DNA from: Methanothrix sp.
Lineage (GTDB): Archaea; Halobacteriota; Methanosarcinia; Methanotrichales; Methanotrichaceae
Length of the DNA stretch: 5,179 nucleotides
NCBI GenBank assembly: GCA_028688175.1
Contig: JAQTYS010000198.1
Span: 1-5,179, forward strand
Direction: 5' to 3'
Part shown: one piece after another, positions 1 to 5,179 of the stretch
Position numbering within the stretch: the stretch's first letter is position 1
Layout: every line of letters begins with the position of its first letter
Notes under the pieces: generated by a model
The model's database searches: none
What the model was told of the DNA's origin: nothing
Seen by the model: only the letters and a program-made list of their open reading frames with translations
Translations under genes and position numbers: made by a program

Positions 1-1127
1 GGAAGGCCGTAGGGGCTGAAGTAGTTGTGCACCTCTCCTGGGCCCCCGCCGTGGGTGAAGATGTAATAGAGATGATCAGATAATAGAAGCGTCCTCCAAA
101 TCTGGAGAAGCCCCTGGTTTCGGCTCTCTTTGACAGGGGCCTCCAGCCTCTTCTGATAGATAAAGCCGGCCTGTTGCAGAGCGTTTCCCAGCCAGCAGCT
201 AGTATCCCTCTCCAAATCAGCCCATGAGACATAATTGGGCACCGACAGCTCCCTTTCCGGGGGAATGGCTGCAATCTCGGCAGGGCTCGCAAAGCGGAGA
301 TTTTCATGTCTTGCGATCTCATCAGGCAGGTGGCGCAGGAAATCAAAGATGCCCGTTTCCACCCAATGATGCTCGCCAAAGGTCTCATAGTCGCAGAAGA
401 TGTTAATGCACTTACCAGGGGTCGCGGCAAGCCAGCCTGCATACTTGTCGGCGGTGAGGGGATACTCCTCCCAGCTGTGTGAGGAGAAGCGAAAACCGAT
501 GTCATCTGTGAGCTTGTAGTTTCGCAGGAGCAATGAGATTGCCGTCTTGGGCGGTCGGTAGACGTAGTTAGGATCGGCCATCATGCCTTCAGTGAACACC
601 GCCTTGTATCCCATCTGCTCGACCATTGCAGCGATGTCGTCATTGTAAATCAGCTCGGTATTCTCGAAGGTGGTAGGACGCAGCCCAAAGATATCCCAGA
701 TAAGCTCTCTATGCATCTTAACCTGCTCGAAAAACTCGCTCTTGTCCTCGTAAAGGCTTGCCAGAGAGTGATAGTAGGTCTGCTCCATCACTTCTACTCC
801 TCCGCTCTCCACCAACCTAACGAAGGAGTCCAGAACCTCGGGACGATAAGCCAGGCATTGCTCCAGGAATACCCCGGAGAAGCTGTAGGCGACCTTGAAA
901 GGCCTATCCGATCCCTCATGCTTTCGGATGCCCTGCAGGATCACCTCGTTGGCAGGCAGATAGCATTTGTCGGATACTCGCTCAAAGATCCTCCTATTCT
1001 CAGAATCATCGAAATAGAAATCATGCAAATTGGGCACAACTTCCTTTAAAGGTGAGCCGTCCCAGAAGAAATTCTTCTTGAGACGGAGGGGCTGGTGGAC
1101 CTCAAAGCATAGGGATACAAGAGTCAT
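1..1127 (-). CDS. Glycoside hydrolase family 57 alpha-amylase-like protein, partial (C-terminus beyond window)
   Basis: Retaining GH57 enzymes act on alpha-glucans such as glycogen or starch; in methanogens they are usually thought to serve intracellular glycogen turnover. The minus-strand frame is open from ATG at 1127 to the window edge, giving 375 complete codons. Visible family motifs, in order: the N-terminal histidine motif EVHQP (residues 9-13), FENTELIYND (154-163) with E158 as candidate nucleophile, and FCDYETFG (244-251) with D246 as candidate acid/base. The late segment SDHLYYIFTHGG (350-361) then VHNYFSPY (366-373) resembles the conserved region near the end of this subfamily, so probably only a few tens of residues are missing. 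No signal peptide is seen, consistent with a cytoplasmic enzyme. The start is the first Met before the conserved strand LVSLCFEVHQP. No strong ribosome binding site precedes it; an AT-rich box (1146-1153) lies close enough for a leaderless transcript. It is divergent from the RAM-domain gene. Exact substrate is not determined; family assignment is firm. Confidence 0.9.
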   Translation of the reverse strand, partial: MTLVSLCFEVHQPLRLKKNFFWDGSPLKEVVPNLHDFYFDDSENRRIFERVSDKCYLPANEVILQGIRKHEGSDRPFKVAYSFSGVFLEQCLAYRPEVLDSFVRLVESGGVEVMEQTYYHSLASLYEDKSEFFEQVKMHRELIWDIFGLRPTTFENTELIYNDDIAAMVEQMGYKAVFTEGMMADPNYVYRPPKTAISLLLRNYKLTDDIGFRFSSHSWEEYPLTADKYAGWLAATPGKCINIFCDYETFGEHHWVETGIFDFLRHLPDEIARHENLRFASPAEIAAIPPERELSVPNYVSWADLERDTSCWLGNALQQAGFIYQKRLEAPVKESRNQGLLQIWRTLLLSDHLYYIFTHGGGPGEVHNYFSPYGL

Positions 1128-1176
1128 GCTCTCTATTTGGCTGCAAAATATTTACATCCTTCGCGCGAGCTTGCCA

Positions 1177-1198
1177 ATTATGCTCAATTGAGCAAAAT
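1177..1198. promoter_or_regulatory. Palindrome between divergent genes, candidate operator
   Basis: The core TGCTCAATTGAGCA (1181-1194) is a perfect 14-bp inverted repeat. The dyad extends to 1177-1198 with a single mismatched pair (1180/1195). It abuts the TATA box of the plus-strand RAM gene (1201-1207) and lies upstream of the GH57 start, so a dimeric protein bound here could affect both promoters. The bound protein is unknown. The arms have no following T-run, so an operator is more likely than a terminator. Confidence 0.5.
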
Positions 1199-1199
1199 G

Positions 1200-1207
1200 C
1201 TTAAATA
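1200..1207 (+). promoter_or_regulatory. TATA box for the RAM-domain gene
   Basis: The sequence CTTAAATA fits an archaeal TATA box. Initiation about 25 bases downstream would fall near 1230, leaving a leader of roughly 20 bases before the ATG at 1251. The leader contains GGGGG (1236-1240) and AGGT (1245-1248) as possible ribosome binding elements, neither ideally placed. Confidence 0.5.
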
Positions 1208-1250
1208 CTTGGTCTGGATTCTTAATTGCTCCAGTGGGGGAATCAGGTAA

Positions 1251-1529
1251 ATGTTATTTGGAATGACAATGATAAAAGTTAGCGGCGGCCAGGAAAGATC
1301 GGTTTATAATCACCTCCAGAAAAGGCCGGAGGTAAGGGACGTCTATCGTCTCTTTGGAGAATATAGCTTCTTTTTGGTTATGCAGGCGGAAGAAAAAAAT
1401 GGACTATCCAGAATGCTCAGCGAGCTGAAAGCTCGGGAAAATGTCATCAAGACCGGGCCCGTCCTTCTCACCGCAGAAGAGGGCGGCCCGGAGAGACGCA
1501 GAAGAGATCTTGCTGTCGCTTCGGCATAG
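1251..1529 (+). CDS. Stand-alone Lrp/AsnC ligand-binding (RAM) domain protein
   Basis: This 92-residue protein matches the RAM effector-binding domain found at the C-terminus of Lrp/AsnC regulators, but has no N-terminal helix-turn-helix. The pattern is a first strand MTMIKVSGG (5-13), a helix with HLQKRPEV (21-28), then VYRLFGEYSFFLVMQAE (31-47), a second helix (about 51-61), and a final strand around KTGPVLLT (67-74). Such small RAM proteins form dimers or higher oligomers and bind amino acids or similar ligands; some are thought to partner with full-length Lrp regulators. In canonical Lrp proteins the G-x-Y position is usually followed by Asp; here it is Ser (S39). Residues 75-92 form a tail with an Arg run (82-85) outside the domain. 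ATG 1251 is preferred because it fits the TATA box spacing; internal Met at 5 or 7 is possible. It is divergent from the GH57 gene and convergent with the mevalonate operon. Ligand and target are unknown. Confidence 0.82.
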   Translation: MLFGMTMIKVSGGQERSVYNHLQKRPEVRDVYRLFGEYSFFLVMQAEEKNGLSRMLSELKARENVIKTGPVLLTAEEGGPERRRRDLAVASA

Positions 1530-1530
1530 A

Positions 1531-1535
1531 TTTTT
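1531..1535 (+). terminator. Oligo-T terminator after the RAM gene
   Basis: A run of five T begins one base after the TAG stop, in the 39-bp gap between convergent genes. Archaeal RNA polymerase commonly terminates at such oligo-T tracts without a hairpin. On the opposite strand only a weak TTTT (1543-1540) follows the DUF35 stop. Confidence 0.4.
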
Positions 1536-1568
1536 GGCGAAAACCCAGCTCGCAGGACGTGAATGTGC

Positions 1569-2012
1569 TTACTCTTTTAATTTCCTAATCTGTTCCTCCG
1601 AACAGCTTGGCTCGATAAGAGGCGCAAACTTGGTGCCGTAGTAGATTATGCCCTTCTCGCCTTCTTTTCCCAGGATGCGAAATACGGGCCGAACACGCAT
1701 GCCGATCTTCACACCAGCCGAGCTGGAGACGATCTGGCCGGTAACCTTCGGCCCCTCATCCAATTGAATGATGGCCAGATTATAGGGCGTCAGCCTCTCG
1801 AAGTCCTCGGTGGCGTTATAGATGGTAGTATAGGTAATGATGGTACCTGTTCCCTTGAAGGTGTACTCCTCTAAATGCGCCCCGCGACGGCAGTTGGGGC
1901 AGAGGTTTCTGGGAGGAAAGAAGTATTCATTGCAGCAAGTACAGTGTGTCCCGGAAAGATTGTACCTTTGCGGTATGCTTCTCCAGAATCTGGGCGCTTG
2001 GTTTGTCATCAT
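1569..2012 (-). CDS. DUF35 zinc-ribbon/OB-fold protein of the thiolase-HMG-CoA synthase complex
   Basis: This non-catalytic scaffold bridges acetoacetyl-CoA thiolase and HMG-CoA synthase in the archaeal complex; in the structure from Methanothermococcus thermolithotrophicus it helps build the shared CoA-binding site. The protein has 147 residues from this start. The N-terminal PRFWRSIPQRYNL (about 7-19) is typical of DUF35 proteins. A zinc ribbon follows with C24-x-x-C27 and C38-x-x-C41 (an extra Cys sits at 26), then an OB-fold from about residue 52 to 130, and a short charged tail. Its start overlaps the thiolase stop by one base (TGATG), so translation is probably coupled. In-frame GTG at 2015 and ATG at 2009 are alternatives; none is well spaced from the GAGGTGA element at 2018-2012. 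It is the last gene of the operon and converges on the RAM gene. Function by homology and context is very likely. Confidence 0.93.
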   Translation of the reverse strand: MMTNQAPRFWRSIPQRYNLSGTHCTCCNEYFFPPRNLCPNCRRGAHLEEYTFKGTGTIITYTTIYNATEDFERLTPYNLAIIQLDEGPKVTGQIVSSSAGVKIGMRVRPVFRILGKEGEKGIIYYGTKFAPLIEPSCSEEQIRKLKE

Positions 2013-2018
2013 CACCTC
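2012..2018 (-). promoter_or_regulatory. Ribosome binding site at the thiolase/DUF35 junction
   Basis: GAGGTGA matches the archaeal anti-Shine-Dalgarno sequence and is formed by the last codons and TGA stop of the thiolase gene. It sits only 2 bases before ATG 2009 and overlaps ATG 2012, unusually close for ordinary initiation. Reinitiation by ribosomes finishing the thiolase is the simplest reading. Confidence 0.5.
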
Positions 2019-3175
2019 GAAAATATGTGAACCAGGGCAGTTCCGCCCGATCCGCCCACATTATGGGCAAGACCAATCTCAGCCTCATCCACCTGACGCT
2101 TGCCCGCTTTTCCGCGAAGCTGCAGGACGATCTCGTAAGCCTGCTTTATTCCTGTGGCACCCACTGGATGGCCGCATGCCTTGAGCCCTCCGGAGGTGTT
2201 GATGGGCAGGATGCCTCCCAGGGCGGTCATTCCTTCCTCTGTGGCTTTTCCGCCCTGGCCCTTTTCCACGAATCCCAGGTCCTCTATGGCCAATATCTCC
2301 GCGATAGTGAAGCAGTCATGCACTTCGGCCACATCAACCGCTCGAGGCTCGATTCCGGCCTGGGTAAATGCGGCCCGCCCGGCATGGACGGTGGCATCCA
2401 GAGTGGTCAGATCGCGACGATCATGCAAAGCCAGAGTATCACTGGCCTGGGCACTGCCCATGATCTTTATAGGGTCTTGTGAAAACCTTCTCGCCATTTC
2501 TGTGGGGGCAAGCACCAATGCCGCCGCCCCATCGGAGATGGGAGAGCAGTCCAGGACATGAAGTGGGTCAGCCACCATGGGAGACTTGAACACATCATTG
2601 ATTTTAATCTCCATATGATACTGAGCTATGGGATTCATGCATGCATGGTGGTGATTTTTCACAGCCACCTGGGCCATCTGTTCATTGGTTGTGCCGTAGC
2701 GACGCATATGCAGCTTGGCAATCATGGCATAGAGTGCCGGAAAGGTGGCACCAAAGAAGCATTCCCATTCCCGGTCGGCGGCCGAAGCCAGCGCGTCGGC
2801 GGCCGTGCCGGTGGAGACATCGGTCATCTTCTCTACCCCCGCCGCGATGACAATATCGCTATAGCCGCTGGCCACCGCCAGCACCGCCTGGCGCAGCGCC
2901 AGGCCTCCGGAAGCGCAGGCCGCTTCCACGCGCGTGGAGGGCACATGAAGGCGAGAAAGGCCAGCGCAGTCGGCGATTAGCGCCCCGATGTGCTCCTGCT
3001 CAATGAACCGCCCGCCGCTCATGTTGCCTACAAAGAGAGCGTCGATCTGCTCACCGGTGATCTCGGCATCCTCAATGGCCATCACACCGGCCTCAGCGAT
3101 CATGTCGCGCAAAGAGACATCCCATCGCTCTCCGAACTTGGTGCAGCCTACACCAATTATGGATACGGATCTCAT
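2012..3175 (-). CDS. Acetoacetyl-CoA thiolase (acetyl-CoA C-acetyltransferase), SCP2-thiolase-like archaeal type
   Basis: The enzyme condenses two acetyl-CoA to acetoacetyl-CoA and CoA, the first step toward mevalonate. It is 387 residues, normal for the family. The nucleophilic cysteine is C87 in EAACASGG (84-91). The HDCF motif (286-289) replaces the NEAF motif of classical thiolases; its C288 is the likely second catalytic cysteine, as in SCP2-type thiolases. GHPVGATG (335-342) supplies H336. The usual C-terminal CxG motif is replaced by HNVGGSGG (371-378), as expected in this subfamily. Condensation is unfavourable alone; pairing with HMG-CoA synthase through DUF35 pulls it forward. The ATG at 3175 overlaps the HMG-CoA synthase TGA by four bases (ATGA), and no strong ribosome binding site precedes it, so coupling is likely. 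Homologues are often labelled generically as thiolase or lipid-transfer protein; gene context fixes the role. Confidence 0.95.
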   Translation of the reverse strand: MRSVSIIGVGCTKFGERWDVSLRDMIAEAGVMAIEDAEITGEQIDALFVGNMSGGRFIEQEHIGALIADCAGLSRLHVPSTRVEAACASGGLALRQAVLAVASGYSDIVIAAGVEKMTDVSTGTAADALASAADREWECFFGATFPALYAMIAKLHMRRYGTTNEQMAQVAVKNHHHACMNPIAQYHMEIKINDVFKSPMVADPLHVLDCSPISDGAAALVLAPTEMARRFSQDPIKIMGSAQASDTLALHDRRDLTTLDATVHAGRAAFTQAGIEPRAVDVAEVHDCFTIAEILAIEDLGFVEKGQGGKATEEGMTALGGILPINTSGGLKACGHPVGATGIKQAYEIVLQLRGKAGKRQVDEAEIGLAHNVGGSGGTALVHIFSR

Positions 3176-4209
3176 ATTCTCAGCTTGCCCTTATGCTTGG
3201 CATACATGGCATAATCAAGATACTCGGCCTCACCGATGTAGTCACGAACGCTGTAAGTGCCACAGCGGATATCGTCTATTTTGTCTTTCACACTTATGCT
3301 GAAAGCATCGCTTCCTGCTCCCGAGCCGAAGCTGGTCACAAAGATGCGCTCACCGGGGCGGGCGACGTCTAAAGTCGCAGCAAGGCCGATGAGGCATGAC
3401 GCCGAGTACGTGTTTCCAATGAGGGGCACAATCAAACCCGGCTCGATCTGCTTTTTAGAAAATCCCAGCATCTTAGCCACACGCACGGGAAACTTGCCAT
3501 TGGGCTGATGAAAGACCGCATAATCATAATCCTCGGGCGCGCTGTGCATGCGTTCCAGAAGCCCGCGAGCGGCGCCGGTCACATGCTTGAAGTAGGCAGG
3601 CTCGCCCGTGAATCGCCCACCATGTTCAGGATAAGGCATGCCCTCCCGCCTCCAGAAATCAGGTGTATCGGAGGAGAAAGAATAAGTGCCCTCAATCTCG
3701 GCTGCCACGTCCCGGCTGCCTATTACATACGCAGCTCCACCAGCCGCGGCTGTATATTCCAGCATATCTCCAGGAGCTCCCTGGCTCACATCCGCGCCGA
3801 TGGCCAGGCCCAGATCGATTAGATTGGAGCTGACAAGTCCCAGACATGCCGTAAGAGCAGCGGTGCCCGCTTTGCAGGCAAACTCGAAGTCTGCAGCCGT
3901 GAAAGAGGATGAGGTGCATACGGCCTGGCCTACGATGGTGGCGGTGGGCTTCACAGCATAAGGATGGCTCTCCGAGCCGGCATAAATAGCACCAATTCGT
4001 TTCGGATCGATCTTCGCGCGCTGCAAGGCATTTCTGGTCGCCTCCACAGCAATGGTTACGGTATCCTCATCCAGATCAGGCACCGATTTCTCAAATACGC
4101 GAAGGCCCTCTGTGATCTCCTCTCCGTCACCCCAAACCCGAGCGATCTCGTCCAACCTTATACGAAATCGCGGGATATAGACCCCATAACTTACAATACC
4201 AGAGACCAA
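3172..4209 (-). CDS. Hydroxymethylglutaryl-CoA synthase (archaeal type, formerly UPF0219)
   Basis: The enzyme joins acetyl-CoA to acetoacetyl-CoA to give HMG-CoA, the committed entry to the mevalonate pathway for archaeal isoprenoid lipids. It is 345 residues, usual for the archaeal family and shorter than eukaryotic enzymes. Thiolase-fold motifs and the catalytic triad are present: E80 in AGSESHPYAVKPT (77-89), the acyl-accepting C112 in FACKAGTAA (110-118), and H234 in VFHQPNGKFP (232-241). The conserved NTYSAS (266-271) and GSGAGSDA (295-302) loops follow. The start is TTG, supported by a GGGTGA ribosome binding site seven bases upstream; MVSGIVSYGVYIPRFRI is the expected N-terminus. It lies 6 bp after the regulator gene and overlaps the thiolase start. 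All catalytic residues are intact, so an active enzyme is expected. Confidence 0.96.
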   Translation of the reverse strand: MVSGIVSYGVYIPRFRIRLDEIARVWGDGEEITEGLRVFEKSVPDLDEDTVTIAVEATRNALQRAKIDPKRIGAIYAGSESHPYAVKPTATIVGQAVCTSSSFTAADFEFACKAGTAALTACLGLVSSNLIDLGLAIGADVSQGAPGDMLEYTAAAGGAAYVIGSRDVAAEIEGTYSFSSDTPDFWRREGMPYPEHGGRFTGEPAYFKHVTGAARGLLERMHSAPEDYDYAVFHQPNGKFPVRVAKMLGFSKKQIEPGLIVPLIGNTYSASCLIGLAATLDVARPGERIFVTSFGSGAGSDAFSISVKDKIDDIRCGTYSVRDYIGEAEYLDYAMYAKHKGKLRI

Positions 4210-4215
4210 AAGATT

Positions 4216-4221
4216 TCACCC
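4216..4221 (-). promoter_or_regulatory. Ribosome binding site deciding the HMG-CoA synthase TTG start
   Basis: GGGTGA lies seven bases upstream of the TTG at 4209 and overlaps the last codons and TGA stop of the regulator gene. Its strength and spacing support TTG as the real start and suggest coupled translation with the regulator. Confidence 0.75.
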
Positions 4222-4935
4222 TTTGCTCAATGCGCTGGTGAGTTCGTCAACGGAAAAATGTGTCGTTAGAAGGGGAATGTTCTCGACCTGTGCTATTTTG
4301 ATAGCAATAGGGTCGACCTCGGAAGGCATTATCCCCTGCAAGACTACCGCACCGGGCTTGAGGTTGCTGACCCGCACGGCCACCATGGGCGATTTGCCGG
4401 AGTGGGCACCGGTGAATATCAGGGCGCGGGCAGTGCTGCGCCCGTAGATCTTCTGGAACTGGTCGGGAAGCATCTCAATAATGGCCTTCATGCTATCTAT
4501 TACCGTGTAGCCCCAGATGGTGATATCCGTGCGGCCGAAGATGACCTGTGCATTGAGTCTTTCGACAATGGTCGCGAGGTGAATGGGGTCCTGGTACTCG
4601 CAGACGCTGCAGATGGAGTCCAGGCCTAAAATGTCGCCCCACATGTTCTCATAAGCACGAAGAACATTGCAGCCGCGGCTTTCGTCTATACGCAGGAGAG
4701 CATCAATGATCTTGCTCACGATCATTATGCCGGGGGACTTTCTCCTGCCACTCTCATAATCAGAGATGACAGAAGGAGACATGCCCATGTGATTGGATAG
4801 GTCGGTCTGGGTTATGGCGAAGTTCCTGCGCCATTTCCTCAGGGTATCACCAGGGCTCTGGGAAAGGGTGATCTCTCCAGCGATCTTCTCAGCCAGTAAT
4901 CCTCGTGCGTTGGAGATCTCCCCACCGGAATTCAT
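4216..4935 (-). CDS. XRE-type HTH transcriptional regulator (COG1709-like), predicted mevalonate operon regulator
   Basis: A 239-residue cytoplasmic DNA-binding protein. An N-terminal segment RGLLAEKIAGEITLS (11-25) precedes a Cro/cI-type helix-turn-helix (about 31-68), with recognition-helix region MSPSVISDYESGRRKSPG (52-69). The C-terminal half (about 110-239) is not a common named domain; stretches such as GAVVLQGIMPSEVDP (195-209) and IPLLTTHFSVDEL (220-232) recall DRTGG-like folds, so small-molecule binding is plausible. It also has C89 and C109-x-x-C112. The family resembles archaeal proteins grouped as COG1709, which I recall next to HMG-CoA synthase in other methanogens (MJ1545 beside MJ1546). 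As first gene of the operon it probably regulates it, perhaps autogenously; this is inference. I chose ATG 4935 over an in-frame TTG at 4992 because the extra 19 residues look non-conserved and a TATA box (4959-4966) lies inside them, correctly placed for transcription starting at or just before ATG 4935. Confidence 0.87.
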   Translation of the reverse strand: MNSGGEISNARGLLAEKIAGEITLSQSPGDTLRKWRRNFAITQTDLSNHMGMSPSVISDYESGRRKSPGIMIVSKIIDALLRIDESRGCNVLRAYENMWGDILGLDSICSVCEYQDPIHLATIVERLNAQVIFGRTDITIWGYTVIDSMKAIIEMLPDQFQKIYGRSTARALIFTGAHSGKSPMVAVRVSNLKPGAVVLQGIMPSEVDPIAIKIAQVENIPLLTTHFSVDELTSALSKG

Positions 4936-4958
4936 AAAACAACAACTGGTTAAACTAG

Positions 4959-4966
4959 GATATAAA
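4959..4966 (-). promoter_or_regulatory. TATA box of the regulator-mevalonate operon
   Basis: TTTATATC on the minus strand is a good archaeal TATA box. Its centre is about 27 bases from ATG 4935, which predicts a leaderless or nearly leaderless mRNA, in line with the lack of a ribosome binding site before that ATG. CTAG tetramers flank the box on both sides (4955-4958 and 4968-4971), as a binding site that blocks or recruits TBP might. Confidence 0.55.
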
Positions 4967-5010
4967 TCTAGCGAAAATAATTCGGCATTCAACGTATGAA
5001 TTGCATCGAT

Positions 5011-5026
5011 AAAATATATTTAAAAA
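5011..5026 (-). terminator. T-rich tract after tRNA-Gly, terminator and possible second TATA box
   Basis: Minus-strand TTTTTAAATATATTTT begins 5 bases after the tRNA 3' end. The T-run is a plausible archaeal tRNA terminator. The same stretch contains TTTAAATATA, a strong TATA-like element that would predict initiation near 4992, so it may be a second, distal promoter for the regulator operon. The two roles cannot be separated by sequence alone. Confidence 0.5.
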
Positions 5027-5031
5027 TGAAG

Positions 5032-5128
5032 TGCGTCGACCGGGATTCGAACCCGGGTTGTAGGCTTGCTTCGCAGATATTGTGATCTGCCTGGAAGGCC
5101 CAAGTCATAACCACTAGACCATCGACGC
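5032..5128 (-). tRNA. tRNA-Gly(TCC) with a 25-nt intron
   Basis: The gene folds into a full cloverleaf once the intron is removed (72 nt mature). The acceptor stem is GCGTCGA/TCGACGC with all seven pairs; the D-stem pairs GTC/GAC; the T-arm is CCGGG-TTCGAAT-CCCGG; discriminator A is at 5032. The anticodon stem TGGGC/GCCTA has one G-U pair, and the loop CTTCCAA gives anticodon TCC, reading the Gly codon GGA. CCA is not encoded and must be added afterwards. The exons are 5128-5092 and 5066-5032. The upstream 51 bases show only a weak TATA-like GTTAAGTT about 29 bases before the 5' end. Confidence 0.96.
5067..5091 (-). other. tRNA intron with canonical bulge-helix-bulge
   Basis: The 25-nt intron sits at the canonical 37/38 position. 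Intron GAAG pairs with anticodon-loop bases CTTC (32-35) to make the 4-bp central helix. The 5' bulge is CA|G and the 3' bulge is CA|A, each three bases and cut after the second, as the archaeal splicing endonuclease requires. The rest of the intron is a hairpin with stem GCAGAT/ATCTGC and loop CACAAT. Every base is accounted for. Confidence 0.92.
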
Positions 5129-5179
5129 CCGCGTCCTTAGGTGGCAGAGGTTGAACTTAACTGTTTCGATTGAAAGACC
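5129..5179. other. Sequence upstream of tRNA-Gly, no gene seen
   Basis: These 51 bases at the right edge contain no recognisable coding region. They should include the tRNA promoter, but only a weak TATA-like element (minus-strand GTTAAGTT, about 5153-5160) is visible. Confidence 0.4.

Noticed and set aside
711..1049. Plus-strand 112-residue open frame
   Set aside because: It is antisense to the GH57 gene, which carries all expected catalytic motifs.
1161..1168. Short palindrome TCGCGCGA upstream of GH57
   Set aside because: Eight bases of alternating CG is too short to support an operator call next to the much stronger 22-bp dyad.
1946..2482. Plus-strand 178-residue open frame
   Set aside because: It is antisense to the thiolase gene and the start of DUF35, whose motifs are unambiguous; its translation resembles no family.
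2154..2980. Plus-strand open frames of 135 and 140 residues
   Set aside because: Both are antisense shadows of the thiolase gene with low-complexity, Arg/Gly/Ser-rich translations.
3508..3961. Plus- and minus-strand open frames inside HMG-CoA synthase
   Set aside because: They overlap the catalytic-residue coding region of a clear enzyme and have no recognisable domain or ribosome binding site.
4936..4992. N-terminal extension of the regulator from TTG 4992
   Set aside because: The extra residues look unlike the family N-terminus and contain the proximal TATA box; kept only as an alternative in the findings.
5032..5128. Reading the tRNA as Glu(TTC)
   Set aside because: TTC occurs in the loop, but with the correct stem TGGGC/GCCTA the seven-base loop is CTTCCAA, so positions 34-36 are TCC.
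1..5179. CRISPR array, insertion sequence or attachment site
   Set aside because: No spaced direct repeats, transposase motifs or terminal repeats were seen; the tRNA gene shows no duplicated 3' fragment in the window.

Overview
The window looks like chromosomal DNA from a methanogenic euryarchaeon, possibly of the Methanothrix/Methanosarcinales type; that placement is an inference from protein flavour and is not certain. Archaeal hallmarks visible in the sequence are a tRNA gene split by an intron with a canonical bulge-helix-bulge, TATA-box promoters, GGTGA-type ribosome binding sites, and the archaeal three-part thiolase / HMG-CoA synthase / DUF35 gene set.

Layout, left to right. Positions 1-1127 (minus) hold a GH57 alpha-amylase-like gene cut off at its C-terminus by the window edge. 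A 123-bp divergent intergenic region (1128-1250) follows, carrying a near-perfect 22-bp palindrome and a TATA box. Next is a small plus-strand gene (1251-1529) for a stand-alone Lrp/AsnC-type ligand-binding (RAM) domain without a DNA-binding domain. It converges across 39 bp on a four-gene minus-strand operon (transcribed 4935 to 1569): a predicted HTH regulator, HMG-CoA synthase, acetoacetyl-CoA thiolase, and a DUF35 zinc-ribbon/OB-fold protein. The genes are separated by 6 bp or overlap by 1-4 bp. Upstream, at 5032-5128 (minus), is tRNA-Gly(TCC) with a 25-nt intron. The last 51 bases (5129-5179) show no clear gene.

How the genes work together. Thiolase, DUF35 protein and HMG-CoA synthase are the known archaeal complex that turns acetyl-CoA into HMG-CoA, the entry to the mevalonate pathway for isoprenoid membrane lipids. 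DUF35 bridges the two enzymes, which share a CoA-binding site so that acetoacetyl-CoA is channelled. The first gene of the operon is a regulator with an XRE-type HTH and an uncharacterised C-terminal domain. Its position suggests it controls this operon, possibly by sensing a pathway metabolite; that is inference. The least explained items are this regulator and its promoter (paired CTAG motifs around a TATA box), the stand-alone RAM protein, and the intergenic palindrome.
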